A stretch of 64,000 nucleotides of DNA from Alphaproteobacteria bacterium (GCA_030425925.1 JAUHZO010000006.1:174227-238226), one strand, 5' to 3'; numbered from the stretch's first letter, positions 8,548-18,450 are shown. The notes: generated by a model not told the origin, from the letters alone. A program made the numbers and translations.

Positions 8548-9264
8548 TCAGAGCGGGTAGCGGCGCGGGGCAAGGCCCGAATGGAACCACGTCACCAGCG
8601 AGAGCATCGAGAAACAGGGCAGCCCGGTGGCGGCGGTAATATCGGGCGCATAGGGGCACATATTGGTGCATTCCAGCACAAAGGCCCCAAGCTCAGGATG
8701 CGCGGCCTGCAGTGCCCGGGCTGCGTCCACATTGTCCTGCCGGGCCTTGTCGACATCCAGCGTCAGTTCGTTGTTCAGGATCGCGCGGGTGAATTCCGCC
8801 CCGCCTTCGGTGCTGCCGATGGGCGTGTCGGGCGGCACATGGGCCGCGTCCAGATGGCGCCGGGTGAGCGTCGAGGCCGAGATCGTCAGCACCCCCGCCC
8901 GGCGCCCGCGGGGCAGCGTGCGGTTGACCATCTCCACCTGCGCCAAGGACGAGGCCAACACCGGCACCGGCACCGCCTTTGCCAGGTCATCCTGAAACAG
9001 CGACAGGAACCCGCAATTCGTGGTGATCCCGTCCACACCGTCGGCCACCAGGTCACGCGCTGCGGCGATGAAGGCGGGCAGCATGCCCTCTGCCCCGCGT
9101 CGCACCACCAGGTCGGGCGAGGCGTCGCGCACGATGCGGTAGAGCACCGGAAACGGCCAGCTGGCCGCGTTGCCCATATCGCCCGGAACGCGCGGAAAGC
9201 GCGCGTCCAGCATCAGGATGCCGACGCTTGCGCCATAGATGGATTTGCCGCCATGCGCGATCAT
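8548..9264 (-). CDS. Asp/Glu/hydantoin racemase-superfamily protein
   Basis: A 238-residue protein with the two cysteines of the Asp/Glu racemase fold: ITTNCGFLS in the N-terminal half and VLECTNMCPY in the C-terminal half. Members racemise amino acids or hydantoins, or decarboxylate malonates. The first ATG of the frame (9264) is used. It is the first gene of the minus-strand block, 84 bases before the acyl-CoA dehydrogenase, and shares a 78-base divergent promoter gap with the ThDP enzyme. The neighbouring DadA-like and enolase-superfamily genes suggest a chiral amino or hydroxy acid. Substrate unknown. Confidence 0.8.
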   Translation of the reverse strand: MIAHGGKSIYGASVGILMLDARFPRVPGDMGNAASWPFPVLYRIVRDASPDLVVRRGAEGMLPAFIAAARDLVADGVDGITTNCGFLSLFQDDLAKAVPVPVLASSLAQVEMVNRTLPRGRRAGVLTISASTLTRRHLDAAHVPPDTPIGSTEGGAEFTRAILNNELTLDVDKARQDNVDAARALQAAHPELGAFVLECTNMCPYAPDITAATGLPCFSMLSLVTWFHSGLAPRRYPL

Positions 9265-9342
9265 GCACGTCTCCCCGGGTTGCCAAGATCAGGCCCGCGC
9301 GACACTCTGCCCGGCATTGCACGGCAGGCCAAGGGGGAAGAG

Positions 9343-11034
9343 ATGGCAGGCACAAACCGGATGAACGGGGCCGAGGCCATGGTGCGGATGCTGGAGGCGC
9401 ATGGCGTCACGCATGTCTTTGGCCTGTGCGGCGATACCTCCCTGCCGCTTTACGACGCGCTGCTCACGCTTGATCACGGCATCACCCATGTGCTGACGCG
9501 GGACGAGCGGGCGGCGTGTTACATGGCCGACGGCTATGCCCGGGTGACGGGCCGCGTGGGCGTGTGCGAAGGACCGTCGGGTGGCGGGGCCACCTACATT
9601 CTTCCGGGGCTGATCGAGGCGAATGAAAGCTCTTACGCGGTGCTGGCGATCACGACGGACATCTCGGTGGCGTCCTACGGCAAGTTCCCCCTGACCGAAG
9701 TGGATCAGGAGGCGTTGATGCGGCCGCTGACCAAGTGGAACACGGTCATCAAGCAGGCCGACCACATCCCGCGCATGGTGCGCGCGGCGTTCCGGGCCAT
9801 GGTCACGGGGCGGGCGGGCTCGGCCCATCTGGGGCTGCCCTATGACATCCAGTACGACCCGGTGGAGCCTGGGGACGTCTGGGGGGAGCAAAGCCTTGGC
9901 CATTTCCCGGCCCATCGGCAAGCGCCCGAGGCGGAGTTGATCGCGCGCGCTGCCGACGCACTGCTGAGCGCGGAGCGCCCCTTGGTGGTCTGCGGCGGCG
10001 GCGTGGTGATCTCGGGGGCAGAGGACGTGCTGGCGCGGATCGCGGAACGGCTGGACATGGCGGTGGCAACCTCGGTCTCCGGCAAGGGCACTTTGGCGGA
10101 CACGCATCCTCTGTCGCTGGGTGTCGTGGGCTCCAACGGCGGCACGGACGAGACCTGGGAGATGATGACCGACGCCGACATGGTGTTGTTCCTGGGCTGC
10201 CGCGCCGGATCGACCACCACCAAGCGCTGGGAAGCACCGAAGCCCGGCACGCGGATCGTGCATATCGACGCAGACCCGATGGTGATCGGTGCGAATTATC
10301 CGACCGAGGTGGGCATCGTGGGCGATCTGCGTCTCTCGCTGGAGATGCTGGAGGCCGCACTTGCCGCGCGCCCCTACAGGTCGTTTGGCGGGGCTGCCGC
10401 CGTCGCCGACATCCGCGCGCGCAAATTCGCCCGGTTCGACGCGCTGGCCGCCCGGGGCGACAGCCCGATCCTGCCCGAACGGGTGATCGCCACGCTGAAC
10501 CGGCTTTTGCCGGACGAGGCGGTGGTGGTTTCGGACCCCGGCACCAGCTGCCCCTATTACAACGCCTATTCGCAGGTCGGCCTGCCCGGGCGGCGCTACA
10601 TCACCAACCGCGCCCATGGCGCTTTGGGCTATGCTTTGGGGGCGTCGCTGGGCGCGTGGTACGGACGGCCCGGGGCGAAGGTGGTGGCGCTGATGGGGGA
10701 CGGCTCTTTCGGGTTTTCCTGCGGCGATCTGGAAACGGTGGTGCGCGCGGGCGCGCCGATCACCTTCATCGTGTTCAACAATGCCAGCTTCGGCTGGATC
10801 AAGGCGAGCCAGAAGGCCGACAAGGACGCGCGCTATCACAACGTGGATTTCGGCCGCACCGACAATGCCAAGGTGGCCGAGGGCTTCGGGGTGAAAAGCT
10901 GGCGGGTGTCCGTTCCGGCCGAGCTTGAGCCTGTGATGGCCAAGGCCTTTGCCTGTGACGGGCCCACGCTGATCGACGTGCTGGTCCAGCCGCTGGAAGA
11001 GGCCGCCGCCCCGGTCATGCGGTGGATGGGGTGA
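9343..11034 (+). CDS. Thiamine diphosphate enzyme, acetolactate synthase-like
   Basis: A 563-residue three-domain ThDP enzyme. The cofactor-activating Glu lies in TRDERAACYMADGYAR, the central domain follows, and the C-terminal ThDP/Mg motif is GDGSFGFSCGDLE with NN about 26 residues on (FNNASFG). The start ATG at 9343 follows GGGGGAAGAG; the open frame upstream for nearly 3 kb is a GC-rich shadow of the minus-strand genes. No small regulatory subunit is nearby, so catabolic lyase or decarboxylase activity is more likely than valine synthesis. Confidence 0.87.
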   Translation: MAGTNRMNGAEAMVRMLEAHGVTHVFGLCGDTSLPLYDALLTLDHGITHVLTRDERAACYMADGYARVTGRVGVCEGPSGGGATYILPGLIEANESSYAVLAITTDISVASYGKFPLTEVDQEALMRPLTKWNTVIKQADHIPRMVRAAFRAMVTGRAGSAHLGLPYDIQYDPVEPGDVWGEQSLGHFPAHRQAPEAELIARAADALLSAERPLVVCGGGVVISGAEDVLARIAERLDMAVATSVSGKGTLADTHPLSLGVVGSNGGTDETWEMMTDADMVLFLGCRAGSTTTKRWEAPKPGTRIVHIDADPMVIGANYPTEVGIVGDLRLSLEMLEAALAARPYRSFGGAAAVADIRARKFARFDALAARGDSPILPERVIATLNRLLPDEAVVVSDPGTSCPYYNAYSQVGLPGRRYITNRAHGALGYALGASLGAWYGRPGAKVVALMGDGSFGFSCGDLETVVRAGAPITFIVFNNASFGWIKASQKADKDARYHNVDFGRTDNAKVAEGFGVKSWRVSVPAELEPVMAKAFACDGPTLIDVLVQPLEEAAAPVMRWMG

Positions 11035-11040
11035 CCTGCC

Positions 11041-11180
11041 GGACCGGTGCCTGTGGCACCGGCAAACGCGCCAGTGGCGCGTTTGGGCAGGTCACGGGCG
11101 GAGCCCCGGGGACAAGGACCGGTGCCTGTGGCACCGGCAAACGCGCCAGTGGCGCGTTTGGGCAGGTCACGGGCGGAGCC
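11041..11180. repeat. Two identical 65-base units, each with two hairpins
   Basis: Bases 11041-11105 and 11116-11180 are identical 65-base units separated by 10 bases. Each unit holds CCGGTGCC-TGT-GGCACCGG followed by AAACGCGCC-AGT-GGCGCGTTT. They begin 7 bases after the ThDP gene's stop and may terminate or stabilise its transcript. The rest of the 254-base gap (11181-11288) shows no gene. Confidence 0.85.
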
Positions 11181-11288
11181 ACGCGAAGCGGGCGCTCTCC
11201 CGCCAGGACACGCGAACCGCTTTGACCCCCGAGGTCAGGGTTTCCCGCAATTGCCAAGCCACGGGCTTCAAGGCAGGTTGCCGCAATC

Positions 11289-12419
11289 ATGAGCACTCTG
11301 GACGACCGAATCGACGCGATGGACTTGTGGCACCTGGCCTTGCCGGTGCGCTCGCGACGCGACCACGGGATCGGATCGGTGGCCGGACAGTGCGAGGTTG
11401 TCATCCTGCGGCTGCGCACCGGCAGCGGGGCCGAAGGTTGGGGCGAGGCGGCGTGCTGGTCCGTCTTCACCGGCACGCCGGAGGCGAGCTATGCCGCACT
11501 CGACCGCTACCTGCGGCCGCTGGTGATCGGCCGCAAGGTGCTGGACCGGGCCGTGATCATGGCCGAGGCGCAGCGCGCCGTCGCACATGTGACCGAGGCC
11601 AAGGCCGCGCTCGACACCGCGCTGCACGACCTTGCCGGACGGCTGAGCGGCCTGCCCGTGCACGCCCTGCTGGGCGGCGCGGCGCAACGGCGCATCCCGC
11701 TCAGCGTCTCGCTTGCCAATCCCGATTTCGCCGCCGATCTGGAGCTGATGGCGCGGCTATACGAAGACGGCATCCGCATCGTGAAGCTGAAGACCGGCTT
11801 TGCCGGTCACGCCTTCGACTTGGAGCGGCTGGAACGGTTGCGGCGGGACTATCCCGATGTCGCCCTGCGCGTCGATTACAACCAGGGCCTGACGCCCGAA
11901 ACCGCCGAGGCCAGTGTCCGCGACGTGGCCGCGTTCGACCCCGATTTCATCGAACAGCCCGTCGCCGCGCATCACCACGCCCTGATGGCCCGCCTGCGCG
12001 ACCGGATCGCGGTGCCGCTGCTGGCCGATGAAAGCGTCTTTGGCCCCGAGGACATGGCCCGCGCCGCGCAGGCAGGCCTTGCCGACGGTGTTTCGGTCAA
12101 GATCATGAAGGCGGGCGGTCTGGGCCGCGCGCAGACCGTCGCACGCATCGCGGCGGCGCATGGCCTGACGGCCTATGGCGGCGACATGTTCGAAACCGGG
12201 CTGGGCCACCTGGCCGGCGCCCACATGATCGCGGCCACGCCCGAGATCACCCTGGGCTGCGAATTCTACCAGGCCCGCTATTACCTTGAAACGGACCTGC
12301 TGGCCGGGCCGTGTCTGTACGATGGCGGGCACATCCTTGTGCCCGACACACCCGGGCTTGGCGGCAGGCCGGATATGGGTGTGCTCAACCGCTTTGCCGT
12401 CACAAGGACCGCGCCATGA
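11289..12419 (+). CDS. Enolase-superfamily enzyme (mandelate racemase/muconate lactonizing type)
   Basis: A 376-residue MR/MLE-family enzyme. It has the capping-domain loop EGWGEAA, the catalytic Lys pair in KLKTG (Lys166, Lys168), the metal ligands Asp196 (VDYNQ), Glu222 (IEQP) and Asp247/Glu248 (LADES), and Lys271/Lys274 opposite. This is the muconate lactonizing subgroup, which covers cycloisomerases, racemases, epimerases and dehydratases. The stop overlaps the start of the DadA-like gene (ATGA), so the two enzymes probably act in sequence, for example on a proline- or betaine-like acid. Specificity is not readable. Confidence 0.85.
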   Translation: MSTLDDRIDAMDLWHLALPVRSRRDHGIGSVAGQCEVVILRLRTGSGAEGWGEAACWSVFTGTPEASYAALDRYLRPLVIGRKVLDRAVIMAEAQRAVAHVTEAKAALDTALHDLAGRLSGLPVHALLGGAAQRRIPLSVSLANPDFAADLELMARLYEDGIRIVKLKTGFAGHAFDLERLERLRRDYPDVALRVDYNQGLTPETAEASVRDVAAFDPDFIEQPVAAHHHALMARLRDRIAVPLLADESVFGPEDMARAAQAGLADGVSVKIMKAGGLGRAQTVARIAAAHGLTAYGGDMFETGLGHLAGAHMIAATPEITLGCEFYQARYYLETDLLAGPCLYDGGHILVPDTPGLGGRPDMGVLNRFAVTRTAP

Positions 12420-13666
12420 CCCAAGACCGCAAGACCATCGCCATTCTCGGGGCCGGCATCGTGGGGGTGTCCACCGCGCTCTGGCTGCAGCGCGACGGGC
12501 ATGACGTGATCCTGATCGACCGCAACGCGCCGGGCGAAGGGGCAAGCTTTGGCAATGGCGGGGTGCTGGCGTCATGCTCGGTGGTGCCGGTCACGGTGCC
12601 GGGGCTGCTGCGCAAGGCCCCGCGCATGCTGTTCGACCCCAAGCAGCCTTTGTTCCTGAAATGGGGCTACCTGCCCCGGCTGGCCCCCTGGCTGGTAAAG
12701 TATCTGGGCCACGCCAATGCCGCCGACACAAGACGCATCGCGCAGGCGATGTTTCCCATCGTGGGCGACAGCCTGAACGACCACCTGGCCTTGTCCCACG
12801 GCACCGGGGCCGAGCGTTTTGTCGTCCCCGCCGACTATCTCTATGCCTATGCCGGGCGCGCCCAGTTCGAGGCCGACGCCTTTGGCTGGGGCCTGCGCCG
12901 CGAGGCGGGCTTTGTCTGGGAGGAGCTCGAGGCCGAGGCCCTTGCCGCCTATGACCCGGTCTATGCGCCGCATCTGGGCTTTGCCGTCCGCATGGGCGGG
13001 CACGGGCGGATCACCGACCCCGGGGCCTATGTCAAGGCCCTGGCACGCCATGCCGAACGTCAGGGCGGCCGCGTCCTGCGGGCCGAGATCACCGGCATCG
13101 TGCAGGAGCATGGCCGCGTCACCGGCGTGCGGGCCGGGGGCGTGACGGTGGCCTGCGATGCGGCGGTGCTGGCGCTGGGGGCGTGGTCGAAACCGCTGGC
13201 CGACAGCCTGGGCCTGTCGGTGCCGCTGGAGACCGAGCGCGGCTATCATCTGGAATTGTGGGAGCCCTCGGTCATGCCCAGATCGCCGGTGATGATCGCC
13301 AGCGACAAGTTCGTGGCCACGCCGATGGACGGGCGGCTGCGGCTGGCGGGCATCGTGGAGTTCGGCGGGCTGGAGGCCGCGCCGTCGCGCGCGCCGTTCA
13401 ACCTCTTGCGCGACAACATTCGCGCGGCGATCCCCGGGCTGACCTGGGCGCACGAGGTGGAATGGATGGGCCACCGGCCTGCGCCGGCCGATTCGATCCC
13501 TGTGATCGGCGAAGCCCCGCAGGTCAAGGGGGCCTGGCTGGGCTTTGGCCATCACCATGTGGGCCTGACCGGCGGCCCCCGGACCGGGCAGCTGCTGGCG
13601 CAAATGATCGCCGGACGCACACCGAATGTTGACGTGACACCCTATTCTCCGTCACGGTTCACCTGA
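12416..13666 (+). CDS. FAD-dependent oxidoreductase, D-amino acid dehydrogenase (DadA)-like
   Basis: A 416-residue DAO-family flavoprotein. The N-terminal dinucleotide motif is [18 protein letters not shown]. The C-terminal FAD segment carries [14 protein letters not shown] and the usual [12 protein letters not shown]. The start at 12416 overlaps the preceding stop; upstream readings extend into the enolase-type gene. It would oxidise an amino or imino acid, passing electrons to the membrane or oxygen. It precedes the TRAP transporter genes and probably shares their regulon. Confidence 0.87.
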   Translation: MTQDRKTIAILGAGIVGVSTALWLQRDGHDVILIDRNAPGEGASFGNGGVLASCSVVPVTVPGLLRKAPRMLFDPKQPLFLKWGYLPRLAPWLVKYLGHANAADTRRIAQAMFPIVGDSLNDHLALSHGTGAERFVVPADYLYAYAGRAQFEADAFGWGLRREAGFVWEELEAEALAAYDPVYAPHLGFAVRMGGHGRITDPGAYVKALARHAERQGGRVLRAEITGIVQEHGRVTGVRAGGVTVACDAAVLALGAWSKPLADSLGLSVPLETERGYHLELWEPSVMPRSPVMIASDKFVATPMDGRLRLAGIVEFGGLEAAPSRAPFNLLRDNIRAAIPGLTWAHEVEWMGHRPAPADSIPVIGEAPQVKGAWLGFGHHHVGLTGGPRTGQLLAQMIAGRTPNVDVTPYSPSRFT

Positions 13667-13677
13667 CAACCAAAGGA

Positions 13678-13696
13678 CATCCCGGGAAACGGGATG
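13678..13696 (+). promoter_or_regulatory. Hairpin ahead of the TRAP operon
   Basis: CATCCCG-GGAAA-CGGGATG forms a 7-bp stem 32 bases before the dctP-type start. There is no T-run, so it is more likely an mRNA-stability element or weak attenuator than a terminator. Confidence 0.5.
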
Positions 13697-13727
13697 CCAA
13701 AGACTTTGCAACCGGGAGACTGATATC

Positions 13728-14696
13728 ATGAAAACCCTCACCAATCTGCTGGCCGCCACGGCGCTGAGCGTCGCTGCCACCGGCGTCGCCGCCGAAAAGT
13801 GGGACATGCCGCTGGCCTATGCCGCGACCAATTTCCATTCCGAAAACGCCGCGATGTTTGCCGAATGCGTGAACGGTGCCACCGAGGTGGAGCTTGTGAC
13901 GCATCCCTCCGGCTCGCTCTTTGCCGGCAACGACATCAAGCGCGCCGTGCAGACCGGCCAGGCCCCCATCGGCGAGCGCCTGATCTCGGCCCACCAGAAC
14001 GAGAACCCGCTGTTCGGCATCGATTCGATCCCGTTCCTCGCCACCTCGTTTGACGCCCATGAAAAGCTGTGGGAGGCCGCGGGCCCCACCATCGCCGAGA
14101 TCCTGGCCGACCAGAACCTGGTCTATCTCTACTCGGTGCCGTGGCCGCCGCAGGGGCTTTATTTCAAGAAGCCCATCGAATCGGTGGCCGAGATGCAGGG
14201 CATCAAGTTCCGCTCCTACTCCACCGCGACCGCGCGGATGGCCGAACTGACCGGAATGCTGCCGGTGCAGGTCGAGGCCGCGGAACTGAGCCAGGCGCTG
14301 GCCACCGGTGTGGCGGAATCGTTCATCTCGTCGGGGGCCACCGGCTATGACCGCAAGGTGTGGGAGCACCTGACCCATTTCTACGAAGTGGACGCCTGGC
14401 TGCCGCGCAACATCGTCTTTGCCAACGCCGATGCCTGGAACGGTCTCGACGAAGCCACCCGGACCGCGATGACGGACTGCGCGGCCGAGGCCAAGACGCG
14501 CGGGCTGCAGATGTCCAAGGACTACACCCAGTTCACCCTGGACGGTCTGAAGGAAGGCGGCATGACCGTGGGCCGCGCCGGTGACGCGCTGGTCGAGGAA
14601 CTCAAGGTCATCGGCGAGACCATGACCACCGAATGGCTGGAAAGCGCGGGCGACCAGGGTGCCGCCATCGTCGACGCCTACAAGGCGATGCAGTAA
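13728..14696 (+). CDS. TRAP transporter substrate-binding protein (DctP type)
   Basis: A 322-residue periplasmic binding protein with a clear signal peptide (residues 1-22, cut after GVAA). The mature protein is DctP-like, including the carboxylate-binding Arg region (MQGIKFRSYST). It delivers an organic acid to the DctQM permease encoded downstream. Its stop is 122 bases before dctQ, a gap filled with hairpins, as is common where the binding protein is made in excess. The ligand is probably the carboxylate handled by the neighbouring enzymes. Confidence 0.9.
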   Translation: MKTLTNLLAATALSVAATGVAAEKWDMPLAYAATNFHSENAAMFAECVNGATEVELVTHPSGSLFAGNDIKRAVQTGQAPIGERLISAHQNENPLFGIDSIPFLATSFDAHEKLWEAAGPTIAEILADQNLVYLYSVPWPPQGLYFKKPIESVAEMQGIKFRSYSTATARMAELTGMLPVQVEAAELSQALATGVAESFISSGATGYDRKVWEHLTHFYEVDAWLPRNIVFANADAWNGLDEATRTAMTDCAAEAKTRGLQMSKDYTQFTLDGLKEGGMTVGRAGDALVEELKVIGETMTTEWLESAGDQGAAIVDAYKAMQ

Positions 14697-14719
14697 CGCG
14701 CCCAGGTTCGGGCCGGGCG

Positions 14720-14796
14720 CAAATTTTCGTCGAAAATTTGGCCCCGCTGCCGGAACGCGCTGTGCACTTCTGGCGGACGCCGCATCGGCGTCCGCC
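14720..14796 (+). promoter_or_regulatory. Two hairpins between dctP- and dctQ-type genes
   Basis: CAAATTTTCG-T-CGAAAATTTG lies at 14720-14740 and GGCGGACGCCG-CAT-CGGCGTCCGCC at 14772-14796. Both stems are perfect. They could protect the upstream binding-protein message and reduce read-through into the permease genes. Confidence 0.65.
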
Positions 14797-14818
14797 CCTT
14801 TGCAAAAGGCCCCTTCCC

Positions 14819-15340
14819 ATGTCGACCCTGCGCCGCGCGCTGGACGCGCTCTATTTCTCCGGCGGCGTGATCGCCGCGCTGTTCCTGATCGCGATCCTGA
14901 CGATCATCGTGCTGCAGATGCTGGCGCGCTGGTCGGGGAGCACCTTTCCCGGTGCCACCGACTACGCGGGCTACTGCATGGCGGGCGCGTCCTTCTTTGC
15001 CTTCGCCTACGCGCTGAACCACGGCGCGCATATCCGCGTCAGCCTCGCGCTGAACGCCATGGGCCGCTTCCGGCGCTGGGGCGAGACGTTCTGTTTCGCC
15101 GTGGGCGCGGTGACGGCGACCTTTGTGGCGCGCTATGCCATCAAGTACATGATGCAGAGCCGCCAGTTCAACGACGTGTCCCAGGGTCAGGACGCCACGC
15201 CGCTATGGATCCCGCAAATGGTCATGGTGGCGGGGGCGGTGCTGCTGGCCATTGCCTTCTGGGACAACCTGATCCGCCTTCTCGCCACCGGCGAGACCAA
15301 TGTCCGCGAGGACCTTGTCGACCAGTCCCACGCGGAGTGA
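14819..15340 (+). CDS. TRAP transporter small permease (DctQ type)
   Basis: A 173-residue protein with four hydrophobic helices (around residues 14-35, 50-70, 86-110, 132-152), matching DctQ. The start at 14819 (MSTLRRALDAL) gives the right length; longer readings run into the hairpin region. It is the partner of the large permease that begins 3 bases after its stop. Confidence 0.88.
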   Translation: MSTLRRALDALYFSGGVIAALFLIAILTIIVLQMLARWSGSTFPGATDYAGYCMAGASFFAFAYALNHGAHIRVSLALNAMGRFRRWGETFCFAVGAVTATFVARYAIKYMMQSRQFNDVSQGQDATPLWIPQMVMVAGAVLLAIAFWDNLIRLLATGETNVREDLVDQSHAE

Positions 15341-15343
15341 CCC

Positions 15344-16654
15344 ATGGAACAGCTCGCCCCCATCCTCATCTTTCTGTTCGTTCTGTTCCTGCTTCTGGGC
15401 TCCGGCGTCTGGGTCGGCCTTGCGCTGATGGGCGTGGCCTGGGTGGGGATGGAGCTGTTCACCTCGCGCCCGGCAGGGGATGCCATGATCACGGTGGTCT
15501 GGCGCTCGGCCTCCAGCTGGACGCTGACGGCCTTGCCGCTTTTCATCTGGATGGGCGAGATATTGTATCGAACGCGATTGTCCGAGGACATGTTCCGCGG
15601 CCTGTCCCCCTGGATGGCGCGGCTGCCCGGGGGCCTCGTGCACACCAATATCGTCGGTTGCACGGTGTTTGCCGCCGTCTCGGGCTCGTCCGCGGCGACG
15701 CTGACCACGGTGGGCAAGATGTCGATCCCCGAATTGCGCCGCCGCAACTATCCCGAAAACATGGTCATCGGCACGCTTGCCGGTGCGGCCACTCTGGGCC
15801 TGATGATCCCGCCCTCGCTGACGCTGATCGTCTACGGGGTAACGATCAACGAATCCATCACCAAGCTGTTCTTTGCCGGCATCCTGCCCGGTCTGGTGCT
15901 GGCGCTGATGTTCATGGCCTATGTCGGCCTGTTCAGCCAGATCTCGCGCAACTGGAACCCGACGCCCGAACCGGTCATGACGTTCCGCGAAAAGCTGTAC
16001 AATTCGCGTTTTCTGATCCCGGTGCTGATCCTGATCGTGGTGGTGATCGGATCAATGTATCTGGGCTTTGCCACCGCCACCGAGGCCGCGGCCTTTGGCG
16101 TGCTCGGCGCGCTGGTGCTGGCGGCCAGCCAGGGTTCGCTGACGCTGTCGACCTTCCTTGAAAGCCTGATGGGGGCGGTGCGCACCTCGGCCATGATCGC
16201 GCTGATCCTGGCGGGCGCGGCCTTTCTGTCGCTGTCGATGGGCTTTACCGGCATCCCGCGCGGACTGGCCGACCTGATCGCCTCCTACGACCTCAGCAAG
16301 TTCGAACTGCTGATGGCGCTTCTGGTGTTCTACATCATCCTGGGCATGTTCCTCGACGGCATCTCGTCGGTGGTGCTGACCATGGCCGTGGTCGAGCCGA
16401 TGATCCGCGCCGCCGGGATCGACCTGATCTGGTTCGGCATCTTCATCGTCGTGGTGGTCGAGATGGCGCAGATCACGCCGCCCATCGGGTTCAACCTGTT
16501 CGTGCTGCAGGGCATGACGGAACACCAGATGGGGTTCATCGCCAAGGCCGCGATCCCCATGTTCCTGATCATGGTCGTGATGGTCTTCGTGCTGATCGCC
16601 TTCCCCGAACTGGCCACCTGGCTGCCCGACAACATCCGCCAACGGCCGACCTGA
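15344..16654 (+). CDS. TRAP transporter large permease (DctM type)
   Basis: A 436-residue membrane protein of the DctM family, with about 12 hydrophobic segments and typical motifs (TLGLMIPPSLTLIVYGV and QITPPIGFNLFVLQ). It is the ion-coupled transport subunit working with the DctP and DctQ proteins encoded upstream. The ATG lies 3 bases after the dctQ stop. Confidence 0.92.
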   Translation: MEQLAPILIFLFVLFLLLGSGVWVGLALMGVAWVGMELFTSRPAGDAMITVVWRSASSWTLTALPLFIWMGEILYRTRLSEDMFRGLSPWMARLPGGLVHTNIVGCTVFAAVSGSSAATLTTVGKMSIPELRRRNYPENMVIGTLAGAATLGLMIPPSLTLIVYGVTINESITKLFFAGILPGLVLALMFMAYVGLFSQISRNWNPTPEPVMTFREKLYNSRFLIPVLILIVVVIGSMYLGFATATEAAAFGVLGALVLAASQGSLTLSTFLESLMGAVRTSAMIALILAGAAFLSLSMGFTGIPRGLADLIASYDLSKFELLMALLVFYIILGMFLDGISSVVLTMAVVEPMIRAAGIDLIWFGIFIVVVVEMAQITPPIGFNLFVLQGMTEHQMGFIAKAAIPMFLIMVVMVFVLIAFPELATWLPDNIRQRPT

Positions 16655-16655
16655 G

Positions 16656-17600
16656 GTGGACCCGCTGGTCTGGGCCGCGCGGCACGGGCGCTGGGTGCTG
16701 GTGGCGGGGCTGGCCACGGGGCTGGCCGCTCCGTCGCTGGCCGAAGTGATGGGGCCCGTGCTGCCGGCGCTGGTGGTGGTGCTGATCTTCGTGTCGGTGC
16801 TGCGCATGCGGCCGGGCGAGGTGCTGGGCGCGCTGTCCGACCTGCCACGGGTCGCGGGCACGGCGCTGCTGCTGCAACTGGCCGCCCCCCTGGCGGTGAT
16901 CGCGGCGACCGGCGTGCTGGGGCTGGAGACAACCCCGCTGGCGCTTGCGCTGACGCTGATGGCGGCGGCCCCGTCGATCATGGGCAGCCCCAATATCGCG
17001 ATGATGCTGGGCGCCGCGCCGCAGCACGCCATGCGGCTGATGGTGGTGGGCACGGCGCTGCTGCCGCTGACCATCCTGCCGGTCTTTCACCTCTCGCCGA
17101 TGCTGGGAGCCGCCGCCTCGGTGCGGTCCACCGCGTCGGGCCTGCTTCTGACCATTGCCGCCACCACGCTGGCGGCCATGGCGGTGCGGCGCTTCGTGCT
17201 GCCCGCGCCCGACACGCGGCAGGAGCGGCGGATGGAGGGGGCTTCGGCGCTGGCGCTGGCGGTGTTCGTCGTGGGCCTGATGCCCCAGGTCAGCACGGTG
17301 GCGCTGAGAGATCCCGCTGCGGTGGCGTTCTGGCTGGGCGTGGTGGTCCTGGCCAATCTGGGCAGCCAGCTGGCGGTCTGGCGGCTGACCCGGCGGCGGC
17401 TGACGCGGGACCGCGCGCTGCCGCTGGCGCTGATCGCCGGCAACCGCAACGTGGCGCTGTTCCTGGTGTCGCTGCCCGCCGAGGTGACCGCGCCGATCAT
17501 GGTCTTCATCGGCTGCTACCAGCTGCCCATGTACCTGACCCCTCTGCTGATGCGCCGCGTCTATGACGCCGCGCCCGCCGCACCCCGCGCGGCAGGATGA
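16656..17600 (+). CDS. Bile acid:sodium symporter (BASS)-like membrane protein
   Basis: A 314-residue, roughly nine- to ten-helix membrane protein. Segments such as APSIMGSPNIAMMLG and LIAGNRNVALFLV resemble the crossover motifs of BASS-fold carriers. The start is a GTG at 16656, one base after the DctM stop (TGA G GTG), so it is probably in the TRAP operon. It may export or import a related organic anion. Assignment to the wider BASS/AEC fold is moderate; the substrate is unknown. Confidence 0.65.
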   Translation: MDPLVWAARHGRWVLVAGLATGLAAPSLAEVMGPVLPALVVVLIFVSVLRMRPGEVLGALSDLPRVAGTALLLQLAAPLAVIAATGVLGLETTPLALALTLMAAAPSIMGSPNIAMMLGAAPQHAMRLMVVGTALLPLTILPVFHLSPMLGAAASVRSTASGLLLTIAATTLAAMAVRRFVLPAPDTRQERRMEGASALALAVFVVGLMPQVSTVALRDPAAVAFWLGVVVLANLGSQLAVWRLTRRRLTRDRALPLALIAGNRNVALFLVSLPAEVTAPIMVFIGCYQLPMYLTPLLMRRVYDAAPAAPRAAG

Positions 17601-17690
17601 CGCCCGCACCGGCATCTGCGCCTTTCCGTCGGTGCGCGCGGCCCGTATCAGGACAGGACAGCCGGAACAACAGCCAGAAGGACCCCCGCC

Positions 17691-18443
17691 ATGCGTTTTG
17701 CCAATTATCCCAGCCTGAAGGACCGCAGCGTCTATGTCACCGGCGGCGCGTCGGGCATCGGGGCCGAGATCGTCACCGCATTTGCCGCACAGGGTGCCCG
17801 CGTCGGCTTTGTGGACATGGACGCGGCTGCGGGCGACGCGCTGGCCGCGTCCAGCGCGGGACAAGTGGCCTTCGAGCCATGCGACCTGCGCGACATCGAC
17901 GCCCTGCAGACCGCCTTCCGGCACCTGTCGGACCGCATCGGCCCGGCCGAGGTGCTGGTCAACAACGCCGCCCGTGACGACCGCCACGACTGGCGCGAGG
18001 TCACGCCGGAGTACTGGGATGAACGCCTGTCCACCAATCTGCGTCACATGTTCTTCGCCATCCAGGCGGTGGCCCCTTGCATGATCGCCGCCGGGGGCGG
18101 CAGCATCGTCAATATCGGGTCGAACAGCTGGTGGGAGGCCGGAGGCGGTTTTCCCGCCTATGCCACGGCGAAATCCGCGGTGCACGGGCTGACCCGCACC
18201 ATGGCGCGCGACCTGGGCGGCCACCGTATCCGGGTCAACACAGTGGTGCCGGGCTGGATCATGACCGAACGGCAAAAGACCCTCTGGGCCACGCCCGAGG
18301 CGCTGGAAAGGCAGCGCCAGCGGCAATGCCTGCCCGACCTGATCGACCCGGTCTACGTGGCGCGCATGGTGCTGTTCCTGGCCTCGGATGATGCTGCTAT
18401 GTGCAGCGCCAACAATTACATGGTCGAAGCCGGGTCGATCTGA
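17691..18443 (+). CDS. SDR family oxidoreductase
   Basis: A 250-residue classical short-chain dehydrogenase. It has the cofactor loop TGGASGIG (17-24), NNA at 91-93 and catalytic Tyr157-x3-Lys161 (YATAK). Asp42 after the second strand favours NAD. It follows the BASS-like gene by 90 bases and ends the plus-strand catabolic run. Substrate unknown. Confidence 0.88.
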   Translation: MRFANYPSLKDRSVYVTGGASGIGAEIVTAFAAQGARVGFVDMDAAAGDALAASSAGQVAFEPCDLRDIDALQTAFRHLSDRIGPAEVLVNNAARDDRHDWREVTPEYWDERLSTNLRHMFFAIQAVAPCMIAAGGGSIVNIGSNSWWEAGGGFPAYATAKSAVHGLTRTMARDLGGHRIRVNTVVPGWIMTERQKTLWATPEALERQRQRQCLPDLIDPVYVARMVLFLASDDAAMCSANNYMVEAGSI

Positions 18444-18450
18444 GCACCGG

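Noticed and set aside
6547..9342. Long plus-strand open frame upstream of the ThDP enzyme start
   Set aside because: It is antisense to well-supported minus-strand genes, has arginine- and proline-rich nonsense composition, and the ThDP family starts at 9343.
11222..12031. 269-residue plus-strand frame overlapping the enolase-type gene
   Set aside because: It is a +1 shadow of the MR/MLE gene without conserved motifs.
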